Positions 9,286 through 16,779 of a stretch of DNA of 64,000 nucleotides are shown one piece after another; position 1 is the first letter of the stretch; every line of letters begins with the position of its first letter. The position numbers and the translations under genes were made by a program. The notes under the pieces are model-generated. The model made no database searches. It saw nothing but the letters and a program-made list of their open reading frames with translations, and had not been told where the DNA came from. The stretch is from Gordonia shandongensis DSM 45094 (GTDB lineage Bacteria > Actinomycetota > Actinomycetes > Mycobacteriales > Mycobacteriaceae): assembly GCF_000423025.1 (NCBI RefSeq), contig NZ_AUHE01000004.1:124001-188000 (forward strand). Direction: 5' to 3'.

Positions 9286-9323
9286 GAAACCCGTTCCGAC
9301 CTCGGTCGGAACGGGTTTCTTTG
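9286..9323 (+). terminator. Intrinsic terminator of tRNA-Ala
   Basis: The inverted repeat GAAACCCGTTCCGACC (9286-9301), two-base loop, and its complement (9304-9319) is followed by TTTG. It starts eight bases after the tRNA 3' end. Confidence 0.85.
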
Positions 9324-9357
9324 TGTCCTATACGATCTCGGCGCGGGGCGAAGTGTC

Positions 9358-9680
9358 CTAACTTTGTCCTACCGCTGCCGAGATCGCCGCCGACGCGGCG
9401 GCGAGGCGGTCGTCGCTCACGCGCCCGTAGACCGCCGTCGTCATGCGCTCGCTGTGGCCGTGCCACGCCGCCACGACGTCGGCGGGCACCCCGGCGGCCC
9501 GCAACGAGAGGCCGAGCTGTGACGCAGGTTGCGCAGGGTGATCGAGGGCAGACCCGCCGCCCTGCGCCGCTCGGAGAACAACCGTGTGTAGCCGCGGACC
9601 GGGAGCGGTGAGCCGTCGATCCGCGCGAGTAGAACCGCGTCGTCGGCCAGCGGGCGGCCCACCGCCATCAATGCCATCAA
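9358..9680 (-). pseudogene. Tyrosine recombinase (phage integrase) C-terminal relic, frameshifted
   Basis: Two adjoining frames together encode an integrase C-terminus. The first part gives GYTRLFSERRRAAGLPS then ITLRNLRHSS (box with the catalytic Arg). After a one-base shift near 9515-9530 the other frame continues AAGVPADVVAAWHGHS (His/box III), then MTTAVYGRVSDDRL with the nucleophilic Tyr, and stops at 9358. The N-terminal arm-binding and core-binding domains are absent; homology ends near 9680, where an unrelated fragment on the opposite strand begins. The gene is therefore dead. Its position directly after the tRNA, reading toward it, is the usual place for the integrase of a tRNA-integrated element. 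Confidence 0.85.
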
Positions 9681-10026
9681 CGAGGCGATTCGGACCCAGG
9701 ACCTCGACTATTCCGACCCCACCTCGATTCTGCGTGTTGCGCCGTTCATCGAGCAGATGGGTACCTGGCCTGGCGGCACCAGGAAAGAGTTTTGGTGGGA
9801 GCGCGAGTGGCGTCATGTAGGCTCCCTCACCTTCGCTCCGGCCAATGTCGTTGCACTGATGGCGGCTGGAGAAGCCCATGCGGAGCTAGCCGAGATGCTC
9901 TCGACCATTCCGACTTGGCAAGCGCATGAGGTGCCGATCTTGGATCCGCAGTGGGGGCTTGAGCGCATGATCGCGACTCTGTCACGTGTTGACGCGACTG
10001 ACATAGGCCCGTTTCCCGGCTGTTAG
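9664..10026 (+). pseudogene. Fragment resembling an AbiGi-type abortive-infection protein (5' truncated)
   Basis: The open frame gives VAPFIEQMGTWPG, then EFWWEREWRHVGSLTF, and ends IGPFPGC at 10026; the strongest ATG is at 9757. The xxWEREWRxxGxxxF block preceded by a PFIEQ element is what I remember from AbiGi-family (putative abortive infection antitoxin) C-termini. No start codon or ribosome binding site fits upstream, because the frame runs into integrase-relic DNA near 9660-9680, so I read it as the tail of a gene cut by a recombination junction. The family call rests on memory of one motif and is moderate. Translation of a short product from 9757 cannot be excluded. Confidence 0.5.
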
Positions 10027-10042
10027 GCGTCAACGTGCCCGG

Positions 10043-10792
10043 CTAGATCGTGGACTGATCTGTCCACTCGTTGTTCACCCACCAGAGTTCGGGGCGCTGC
10101 TCGCGGTTAACGAGTATGAACGGTTTCCCGTTATTGTCGATCCTCACCTCACGATGTCGACCTCCGACCACCAGGTCTAACGTCGCGGTCCATTCATAGG
10201 CTGCGACTTTGCTCTCGTCACCGTTCGCGTGCACGATTAGATGGAACTGTGCCGATTCGCCGCGGTCGAGTTGAAATGCGAACGGCTCGACGATCTCGCC
10301 ACCAGGAACCTTCGAAAGTACGTTGGTTGCCCAGCTCGACAGCGTGACCTCCATCCGCTTGAACTCCATCGACGCCCCACCGACAGGGCGGGTGAGAACA
10401 TACCCCTCGGGCAGATTACAAGCCTTGGCGTCAACACGAAGCGCGCTCACGACGACGCCGCGGTCCTCCCACGCCGTGATCGTGACCAAGAGGTCCATGT
10501 TGTGAGCGGCGTACCCATCGAGTTTCGCGGCCCACTTCGGCATCTCGGTCGCTTTCCCCGCCGGTGCCGGGGGCAGCGCCTCGCGACGGCGTGCGACGAA
10601 TTGGGGGAACGAAACCCAGTCCGGGGCGTTCGCGTGGATGATTTGCGGATCTTGTTCGACGTGAACCTGGACGTCTGAATGCCCGCGCACCCGCCGCCAG
10701 ATTCTCGGCCACTTGAGTCCGCCTACCGCACCCAGCACGAACGCGACAGCGGGCGGCCACGCCTTGGTGAGGAGGTCGAGAAGTACGTCCAT
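10043..10792 (-). CDS. Hypothetical membrane-anchored protein
   Basis: A 249-residue protein I do not recognise. Residues about 8-26 (AWPPAVAFVLGAVGGL region) form a single membrane segment, followed by a basic stretch KWPRIWRRVRG and then a soluble domain of about 210 residues. The latter half alternates short hydrophobic and polar runs (DLLVTITAWEDRGVVVSALRV; FAFQLDRGESAQFHLIVHA), suggesting a beta-sandwich. There are no catalytic motifs. Its DNA is less GC-rich than the flanking core genes and it sits inside the tRNA-Ala island between the att repeats, so it is probably cargo of the mobile element. It converges tail-to-tail on the AbiGi-like fragment, with 16 bases between. Confidence 0.7.
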   Translation of the reverse strand: MDVLLDLLTKAWPPAVAFVLGAVGGLKWPRIWRRVRGHSDVQVHVEQDPQIIHANAPDWVSFPQFVARRREALPPAPAGKATEMPKWAAKLDGYAAHNMDLLVTITAWEDRGVVVSALRVDAKACNLPEGYVLTRPVGGASMEFKRMEVTLSSWATNVLSKVPGGEIVEPFAFQLDRGESAQFHLIVHANGDESKVAAYEWTATLDLVVGGRHREVRIDNNGKPFILVNREQRPELWWVNNEWTDQSTI

Positions 10793-11040
10793 AAGGTGCT
10801 CGCTGTCTAGGAGTTCTCAAGAGTCGCGAGAAACTGTCTCATACATCTCCGACAATTCTTGATGATTCGTTGGAGCGACTATCGAATAGCGAGGTTAGTT
10901 GTAGAACGGCTGTTCGTGTGTCCTAACTGTGTCCTAAGATGGCAGGTCACGCGCCGACACGGGGTAGACGCCCGAGGACGTGTAAGCCCTGGTAGATGAG
11001 ACACCGAGCAACACGAAAGACACCCGCGCACACCGACTTT
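10793..11040. other. Gene-free spacer inside the island with integrase 3'-end-like sequence
   Basis: There is no convincing gene. At about 10917-10940 the sequence GTGTCCTAACTGTGTCCTAA closely matches the stop region of the left integrase relic (9353-9374), read on the minus strand as a frame ending ILGHS-stop. It looks like the 3' end of another, almost entirely deleted integrase. The rest shows nothing I can name. Confidence 0.5.
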
Positions 11041-11087
11041 CACACTGGCGGTGTGGGGGTCAGGGGCTCGAGTCCCCTTAGCTCCAC
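11041..11087. repeat. att-like direct repeat, right copy (displaced 3' part of tRNA-Ala)
   Basis: 47 bases matching 9233-9279 with two substitutions. No 5' half of a tRNA precedes it, so it is not a tRNA gene. Confidence 0.8.
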
Positions 11088-11093
11088 CGACAA

Positions 11094-11127
11094 GAAACCC
11101 GCTCTGACCTCGGTCGGAGCGGGTTTC
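11094..11127 (+). terminator. Duplicate of the tRNA-Ala terminator hairpin
   Basis: GAAACCCGCTCTGACC, two-base loop, then GGTCGGAGCGGGTTTC. Its stem differs from the hairpin at 9286-9319 by paired changes and one G-U pair. It was probably the original downstream terminator of the tRNA before insertion. Confidence 0.7.
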
Positions 11128-11170
11128 GCCGTTGGTGGGGCCGTCTCCTACCACCGCCGATTGCCTAACT

Positions 11171-11252
11171 ATTGCCTACGACCTCGGACGACACGTCGGC
11201 GGGCACTCCGACAGCGCGCATCTGCGCGGCTGAGAAGGCGAGTCCGAGACGG
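11171..11252 (-). pseudogene. Second integrase C-terminal relic
   Basis: On the minus strand the frame reads MRAVGVPADVSSEVVGNS then stops. This mirrors RAAGVPADVVAAW...VGQS-stop of the relic at 9358-9680, with the His/Tyr boxes deleted. It lies just past the right att copy, as expected if successive elements used the same tRNA site. It is too short and degenerate to be functional. Confidence 0.6.
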
Positions 11253-11651
11253 TCAGGCGATGTCGGCGACCAGGATCGCGACGCGGCGGCCCTGAACTCG
11301 GACACGCCACGGCAGGCCCGACGTGTCGCCGCCGGCGGGAATGATCCGCGGACTGGTCACATGCAGAACTCGGCCGAAGCGCGCCACGTCGGCCCCGCCG
11401 GCCGCGACGACGTTCTTGACCCAGTCGGTCTCACCGTGACCGAGTGCCACAGCGAGAATTCGCCCGTGCCGATACGAGGTCACGACGGTCCGATACTCCT
11501 TCCCGGAACGGCGTCCACGATGGGTCACCAGGCAGGTCCCGGGAAGGTAGTGCGCGATCGGTCGGATCAGCGGATTCATGTACTTGTGCTGAAGCCTGTC
11601 GAGCCACTCCGGGAAGATGTTCGGATGTTCCGCGCGTTCACGGTCGGGCAC
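11253..11651 (-). CDS. Deazaflavin (F420)-dependent nitroreductase-family protein (DDN-like)
   Basis: A 132-residue split-barrel protein. RGRRSGKEYRTVVTSYRHGRILAVAL resembles the THxGRKSGxxRxxPLxxxxxGxxxxVVAS region of the mycobacterial DDN/F420-dependent reductases, and DWVKNVVAAGGADVARFGR matches their PxWxxNLxAxP element. Relatives use F420H2 to reduce quinones or nitro compounds near the membrane. A GTG at 11651 with GGAGG eight bases upstream is preferred; an in-frame ATG at 11732 would add 27 basic residues. The C-terminus abuts the integrase relic. The substrate is unknown. Confidence 0.75.
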   Translation of the reverse strand: MPDRERAEHPNIFPEWLDRLQHKYMNPLIRPIAHYLPGTCLVTHRGRRSGKEYRTVVTSYRHGRILAVALGHGETDWVKNVVAAGGADVARFGRVLHVTSPRIIPAGGDTSGLPWRVRVQGRRVAILVADIA

Positions 11652-11783
11652 GGTGATCGCCTCCGTTCGCCATCGAGTCCACCACGCGGCATCATTCGGC
11701 CTCCCGCCGGGGCAGTGCCGTTCGTCCCGCACCCGCCTGCCGCGTAGACACAGTGTCGCACCCGATACCGGTTTGACGGAGGC

Positions 11784-12371
11784 ATGTCTGAACGTCGTCG
11801 CGCCCAGATCCGAGAGACCGCTATAGAGTCCGAGGCCATGGATTCCGACCGGACACGAACCACCGCGGAGGCCCCGGACGTCGACCTCACGACACGACGA
11901 GCGAGCGAATTGCTGCGTCTCAGCGACGCGATCCTCGACGAACTCCGTCGCCGCGACCTGACCCGAACCTGGAATAAACCCATCGGCGACATCGCTGAAC
12001 GCATCGTGCTCCAGGCGAGGGGCGGCGAGCTCGCGCCGAACAGTGCCAAATCACACGACATCGTGGACGCGGACGGACGAACGATTCAGGTGAAGGCGAT
12101 GGGCCGCCGATCAGCCGGGAGCGCGGGCAAATTCAGCCTGTTCCGCTCCACCGCTTTCGACAGTGCGATCCTCATCAGCTTCGGCCCCGGCTGGGATGTC
12201 GCGGAGGCGTACGAGATAGGACCGGACACCGTCGCTTCGGCCACCCACAACTCTTATGTGAACGGTCAGAGCGTCACCCTCTCGGCCGCACGCAGCGCCG
12301 GTCGCGACGTGACCGATGAGATGCGTTCCGCGTGGCACGTCGTCGACGAGACAGTCCGGCGGCACGTCTGA
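11784..12371 (+). CDS. PD-(D/E)XK-like restriction-endonuclease-fold protein (DUF6998-like)
   Basis: A 195-residue protein. After an N-terminal 45 residues of low conservation it has a helical part (ASELLRLSDAILDELRRRDL), then GDIAERIVLQARGGELAPNS, then SHDIVDADGRTIQVKAMGR. The D...DGxxIQVK pattern is the core of a PD-(D/E)XK nuclease fold, as in orphan restriction-like proteins. The middle SLFRSTAFDSAILISFG would be the following strands. No methylase or partner gene is next to it. It starts just outside the decayed tRNA-Ala island and may be accessory. ATG 11784 has GGAGG only one base away; ATG 11838 is the alternative start. Catalytic competence is unproven. Confidence 0.55.
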   Translation: MSERRRAQIRETAIESEAMDSDRTRTTAEAPDVDLTTRRASELLRLSDAILDELRRRDLTRTWNKPIGDIAERIVLQARGGELAPNSAKSHDIVDADGRTIQVKAMGRRSAGSAGKFSLFRSTAFDSAILISFGPGWDVAEAYEIGPDTVASATHNSYVNGQSVTLSAARSAGRDVTDEMRSAWHVVDETVRRHV

Positions 12372-12430
12372 CCGGTCCGTCCCGGGGATCCACAGCCGAT
12401 GTTCGCCTCACCGCCGCTACATTGGACCCC

Positions 12431-13099
12431 GTGCTCGGAAATATCCTGCCACTGCTGCGCGTCGGCGCGACGACGCCCGAACTCGGCGTCCTGATCCTGC
12501 CCGGCGGCACGGACTCCAGCTACCGACCGTTCTCCCCACTTCAGGGCTCGGCGCTGCGCATGTACCCCTTCACGGCGTCGATCGCAGCGCGATTCGGGGC
12601 CCGCGTGCGGGTCCGCCAAGCCCGCTACCGGGTGTACGGATGGAACGGTGGCCAGGCCAGCCCGATGCCGTACGCGAGGGCCGAACTCGACCGCCTGGCC
12701 GCCGACTGCCCGGGCGCACCGATCGCGGTGATCGGCCACTCGATGGGCGGTCGCATCGCAGCACTCCTCGCCGACGACCCTCGGGTGACGGAGGTGCTCG
12801 CACTCGCACCGTGGTGGCAGTTCGCCGACTGGCGCCGAATTCGCGACGGCGTCCGCGTCCGGGCCATCCACGGTTCCGCCGACACCGTCACCTTCCCCGC
12901 CCGAACCGCGAAAGGCATCCGGGAACTCGTCGACCGCGGCCTCGACGCCGAATTCGTCTCCGTCCCGGACGGCGGCCATCCGATGCTCGACCACATCGGA
13001 TTCTGGCAGGGCTCTGCCCTCCGTTTCGTCGCGGAATCACTCGCCCGCAACAGGACGTCCACGCGTACCGGTCCACGAATCGTCGACGAGGTCGGCTGA
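12431..13099 (+). CDS. Alpha/beta hydrolase
   Basis: A 222-residue cytosolic hydrolase read from GTG 12431. The nucleophile elbow is GHSMGG (IAVIGHSMGGRIAALLADD). An acidic residue is in HGSADTVTF and the catalytic His in PDGGHPMLDH, so the triad looks complete. No signal peptide. The oxyanion strand is GVLILPGGTDSS. The stop overlaps the ATG of the DUF4865 gene by one base (TGATG), so the two are translationally coupled and probably act together. The substrate is unknown. Confidence 0.8.
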   Translation: MLGNILPLLRVGATTPELGVLILPGGTDSSYRPFSPLQGSALRMYPFTASIAARFGARVRVRQARYRVYGWNGGQASPMPYARAELDRLAADCPGAPIAVIGHSMGGRIAALLADDPRVTEVLALAPWWQFADWRRIRDGVRVRAIHGSADTVTFPARTAKGIRELVDRGLDAEFVSVPDGGHPMLDHIGFWQGSALRFVAESLARNRTSTRTGPRIVDEVG

Positions 13100-13716
13100 T
13101 GTACGCCATGCAGTACACCGTCGCGTTGCCGGCCGATTACGACATGCAGATCATTCGCGATCGGGTGACGTCGACGGGACATCTGATAGACGGGTTCCCC
13201 GGCCTGGAGTTCAAGGCCTACCTCATTCAGGAGAGGAACCACGGAGCGCCGCGGAATGCGTACGCCCCGTTCTATGTCTGGCGCGACATCGACGGCATGC
13301 GGTCCTTCTGCTGGGGCCGGCTTGGCTTCTCATCGATTGTGCGCGATTTCGGGCGCGCACCGATCGCCGACTGGACGGTCGCAGCGCTGAGCCACGGTCC
13401 GGCCCGGTACGCCGACGCGAAGAGTCTGCGCGCCCAGGTGATTTCCGTGCCGGACGGCATGTCACCCGCGGACGGGGTGTCGTCCATCGTCGATCCGCAC
13501 ATGGCCGACATCGGCCCGACGACGGTCGCCCGACTGGCCGCCATCGACGTCACCTCCTGGACCGCCGTCCTCATCGACCTCAGCACCGCCGACCTCGACA
13601 CCGCCGACCTCAGCACCGAGAAGTCGACACAGCACGCCGTCAGGACCTCGAGCTACGAGGTCCTTCACGTCTCGCACGCTGCCGACGAACCGCAGAATGT
13701 CCTACCCCCGACCTAG
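13099..13716 (+). CDS. DUF4865 family protein
   Basis: A 205-residue protein opening MYAMQYTVALPADYDM, then GHLIDGFPGLEFKAYLIQE and NAYAPFYVWRDIDGMRSFCW, a pattern I associate with DUF4865, a ferredoxin-like-fold domain of unknown function. The start overlaps the hydrolase stop. The region around residues 155-175 has a small in-frame duplication (TADLDTADLSTE) that relatives are unlikely to share. The gene ends 42 bases before the HNH gene start, with the SOS box in the gap. No biochemical role can be stated. Confidence 0.7.
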   Translation: MYAMQYTVALPADYDMQIIRDRVTSTGHLIDGFPGLEFKAYLIQERNHGAPRNAYAPFYVWRDIDGMRSFCWGRLGFSSIVRDFGRAPIADWTVAALSHGPARYADAKSLRAQVISVPDGMSPADGVSSIVDPHMADIGPTTVARLAAIDVTSWTAVLIDLSTADLDTADLSTEKSTQHAVRTSSYEVLHVSHAADEPQNVLPPT

Positions 13717-13718
13717 AA

Positions 13719-13734
13719 TAGAACGTGAGTTCGA
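13719..13734. promoter_or_regulatory. LexA-type SOS box
   Basis: TAGAACGTGAGTTCGA fits the actinobacterial/mycobacterial SOS box TCGAAC(N4)GTTCGA with one mismatch. It lies 24 bases upstream of the ATG of the DUF222/HNH gene, between it and the DUF4865 gene. Confidence 0.7.
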
Positions 13735-13758
13735 TTAGGTCGATTCGGGGAGGACGCC

Positions 13759-15496
13759 ATGACCGCGACGATGATCTTTCCGCCCGGACCGGGCAACCCC
13801 GGTCCCGGTCCGGCGTTGCGCGGGCCCGGTGAGTTGGCGGAGCCGTCGGTGACGGTGACCGATGAGGAGTTGGTGATCCGACTCCCCCCGGCCCGCGGGA
13901 GCGGCCGGCCACGCAGCGGACCCCGAGGATGGGGCGGACGCCGGGGCCGGTCAGCGCGCCGAGGGCGCCGGGGATGGCGGGCGTGATGATGCGGCGATGA
14001 TGCTCTTCGCCGCCCGCGCCGACTCCTTCCACGGCCTGGTCCTCTGGCACCGGTATCGGGCCATCTACGACCTGGCCAGCGACCGGATCGCCGAGGCCAA
14101 CACTGCCGCCGATGCTGTCGGGAACGGGGTCGGGGACGGGGGCGGTGATGTGTTCACGCGGCTTTATGATCCGCTGTGCCAGATCGCCGCCTCCTACGCC
14201 GTGGTGGCCGGGGTGCGGCAGTGCACCGCCGAACGCTTCGTCGATGAGGCCCTCGCCTGCTTCGACCGCATCCCCGCCATCGGGCGGCTCCTGCGCGACG
14301 GGGTCCTGACGCCGTTCTGGTTCCGCCGCGCCATCGAACAAACCGCCCTCATCGACGACCCCGACATCCTGGCGTTCATCGACACCGAAGCCGCCCACCG
14401 CCTCACGACCATCGGCGGGCTCACCGCACGCCGGGTGGAGAACACCATCGCCCACATCGTGGCCACGCACGACCCCGACGCGGTCACCACCACCCGCGAG
14501 GACACCCGCACCCAGAAAAAGGTCCTCACCACGCCGGTGACCGACACCGTCTCCGAACTGATCATCACCACCACCACCGAAGACGCCGCCCTGTGCACAG
14601 ACACCATCGATGCCGTCATCGCCGGCGTCTGCCGCCACGATCCACGCACCAAAGGCGAACGACGTGCTGATGCGGCCGTCGCCCGCCTGACCGGCACCCC
14701 GTTCGTCTGCGCGTGCGAACGACCCGACTGTGCCGCGGAGCTCTCCGATGCGGATGTAGCAGCCCGGTGTGCGAGCATCGTCCTACACGTCGTGGTCCGC
14801 CAAGAAACCCTCGACGGCACCGCCCACACACCGGCACTCCTGGACGGCTACGGACCCATCTCCGCCGCCCACGTCCGAGACCTGGCGAAACGCCCCGACG
14901 CGACGACTCGAGACCTGGACCTCGGGAAACTCCTCACGCGCACCGCCCAGCGAGGCAATCCATATCGGCCCACCGCAGTCCTCGACACCGCCGTGCGGGG
15001 CCTGTTCGGGACGTGCTCGTGGGTCGGGTGTGATCGACCGGCGTGGCGGTGCGATCTGGATCATGTCACCGAATACAACCACCGAGATCCCGGTTCGGGT
15101 GGGCCGACGTGTGCATGCAACCTCAACCCCAAATGCCGCTTCCACCACGGACTGAAAACCCACACCCGCGGTTGGCTCGACGACCAGATCATCGACGCCC
15201 ACGGCACCATCTGGACCGAGATCACCACCCCCGAAGGCATCACCATCCGCCGCCAGGCCGCCAACACCTGGCTCCTCCCCGAACTCGGCCTCCTACCCTG
15301 CGACCACAACACCCCAACCGGCACGACACGCCGAACAACCCGACACGCCGAGAACGCACCAAAACGCACACGCACCCGCCTGGAAGCCAAACACCGATAC
15401 CGGATGCAGCAACGCGCGATCAACCGCCGCCACCGCGAAACCGACCAAGCACTCGCCGCACTCCACTCCACCGACGACGGCCTGCCGCCCTTCTGA
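13759..15496 (+). pseudogene. DUF222 (13E12 repeat family) HNH endonuclease, apparently frameshifted near its 5' end
   Basis: Two frames make one gene. ATG 13759 opens a Pro/Gly-rich leader reaching VTVTDEELVIRLP, and the main frame (from about 13877; first internal ATG 13997) carries the rest. The switch fits the loss of one base in the C-run at 13882-13887, after which the reading continues without stops as an acidic Ala/Gly/Asp linker into MMLFAARADSFHGLVLW, the DUF222 start. The C-terminal HNH motif is intact: CDLDHVTEYNHRDPG, then CRFHHGLKTH. These proteins are abundant in mycobacteria and Gordonia, are often SOS-controlled, and are of uncertain function. If the frameshift is real, a truncated 499-residue product from 13997 would still hold both domains. 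Sequencing error or programmed slippage are alternatives. Confidence 0.75.
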
Positions 15497-15599
15497 GCCC
15501 CGCCGCCCTTCTGACCCGACCATCCTGCTGAGCCCAGGCCCGCACGACCACACGTGAGTAGTGTCGAAAGCGACGAAACACTCGGCGGAAGGACTGACA

Positions 15600-15959
15600 A
15601 TGAGCGTCTCACTCGCCCGCGTGTACGACGATCCCGGCGACGGCCGAGTCCTCGTCGACCGCCTGTGGCCGCGCGGCATGCGGAAAGAAGACCCCCGAGT
15701 CGGCCACTGGTTGAAGGACGTCGCACCGTCGAGCGACCTGCGCACCTGGTACCACGCCAACCCCGACGAATACGATGCATTCGCCGCCCGGTACCGCACG
15801 GAACTCGACGACCCCGACGGCATACAGGCCGACGCCCTCACCGAACTGGTGGATCTCGCGAAGAACGGCGACGTGGAGCTTGCGACAGCAAGCAAGCACA
15901 TCGAACTCAGTGCGCTCCCAACGCTCGCCGACGTGCTCTCCGATCGCGGAGCCGACTGA
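15600..15959 (+). CDS. DUF488 family protein (YeaO-like)
   Basis: A 119-residue protein with the family motif VYDDPGDGRVLVDRLWPRGMRKED followed by HWLKDVAPSSDLRTWY. DUF488 proteins are small cytosolic proteins of uncertain role, sometimes near stress or DNA-repair genes; the conserved basic DRLWPRG loop suggests binding of a phosphate or nucleic acid. The expected family C-terminal element with cysteine and HCHR residues is replaced by ATASKHIELSALPTLADVL. The ATG at 15600 follows GGAAGGACTGACA. It is separate from the HNH gene by about 100 bases. Confidence 0.75.
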   Translation: MSVSLARVYDDPGDGRVLVDRLWPRGMRKEDPRVGHWLKDVAPSSDLRTWYHANPDEYDAFAARYRTELDDPDGIQADALTELVDLAKNGDVELATASKHIELSALPTLADVLSDRGAD

Positions 15960-15980
15960 CCGACCCGGCCGGCGCGCCCG

Positions 15981-16748
15981 TCAGTTCGTGAGCATCCCGC
16001 CGTCGACCGGCAGTGCGACTCCCGACATGTAGCTGCTCGCGTCGCTGGCCAGGAACAGCAGAGCAGCGTCGAGTTCACCCGGGTCACCGAGCCTCCCGAA
16101 CAGTGTCCGAGGCACCACGTAGCGGTCGAGGACACCGTCGTCGAACTCATCGGTCATCTCCGACTGGAAGAAACCCGGCGCGAGAGCGTTCACCCGAATC
16201 CCCTTGCGCGGCGTCCACTGCTGCGCGAGGTCACGGGTGAGCCCGATGACCGCGGACTTGCTCGCCGAATACGCGGCCTGCGGCATCAGGACGCTCGTCA
16301 TCCCGAGAATGCTGGCCAGGTTGACGATCGACGACCCGGGTTCCATCACCCGCGCGGCCGCCTGCGCCATCCAGTACGTGCCGTTGAGGTTGACGTCCAT
16401 CACCCGCCGGAAACCGTCCGGGTCCTCCCGCAACGCGGGCACCGAACTGGCGATGCCGGCATTGTTGACGAGCACGTCCAATCGCCCGAACTCGTTCATC
16501 GCGGCGTCGACGGCGGCCGTGCACTGGTCCGGCTCGACGACGTCGGTCGTCACCGCGATCGCACGGCGACCGAGCGCCGTCACCGCCTCCTGCGTGTTCG
16601 CCAACCGGTCGGTGCGCCGGGCTGCGAGCACGACGTCCGCGCCCGCCTGCGCCAACGCCGACGCGAAGCCCACGCCGAGCCCGCTGGAAGCGCCGGTCAC
16701 CAACGCGACCCGGCCGTCGAGCCGGAAGCTGTCGAGTACGGATGTCAT
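15981..16748 (-). CDS. Short-chain dehydrogenase/reductase
   Basis: A 255-residue classical SDR. The cofactor motif TGASSGLG is near residue 19, NNAG follows LDVLVNNAGIASS, the catalytic Ser is in NLASILG, and the YxxxK pair is in AAYSASKSAVIG. The C-terminal PVDGGML loop is typical. It would oxidise or reduce a hydroxyl/keto substrate with NAD(H) or NADP(H). The ATG at 16748 is chosen; an upstream extension of 41 basic residues has no family support. It lies 31 bases downstream of the TetR gene on the same strand, so the pair is probably an operon. Confidence 0.85.
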   Translation of the reverse strand: MTSVLDSFRLDGRVALVTGASSGLGVGFASALAQAGADVVLAARRTDRLANTQEAVTALGRRAIAVTTDVVEPDQCTAAVDAAMNEFGRLDVLVNNAGIASSVPALREDPDGFRRVMDVNLNGTYWMAQAAARVMEPGSSIVNLASILGMTSVLMPQAAYSASKSAVIGLTRDLAQQWTPRKGIRVNALAPGFFQSEMTDEFDDGVLDRYVVPRTLFGRLGDPGELDAALLFLASDASSYMSGVALPVDGGMLTN

Positions 16749-16779
16749 CTGTTCTGTCTCCTGTGTCGTCGCGGCGAGT

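Noticed and set aside
9358..9879. 173-codon continuous integrase ORF
   Set aside because: Its N-terminal part is antisense or out-of-frame sequence; integrase homology requires joining a second frame, so it is treated as a frameshifted relic.
11041..11087. Second tRNA-Ala gene
   Set aside because: Only the 3' part from the anticodon stem is present; the acceptor 5' strand and D-arm are missing.
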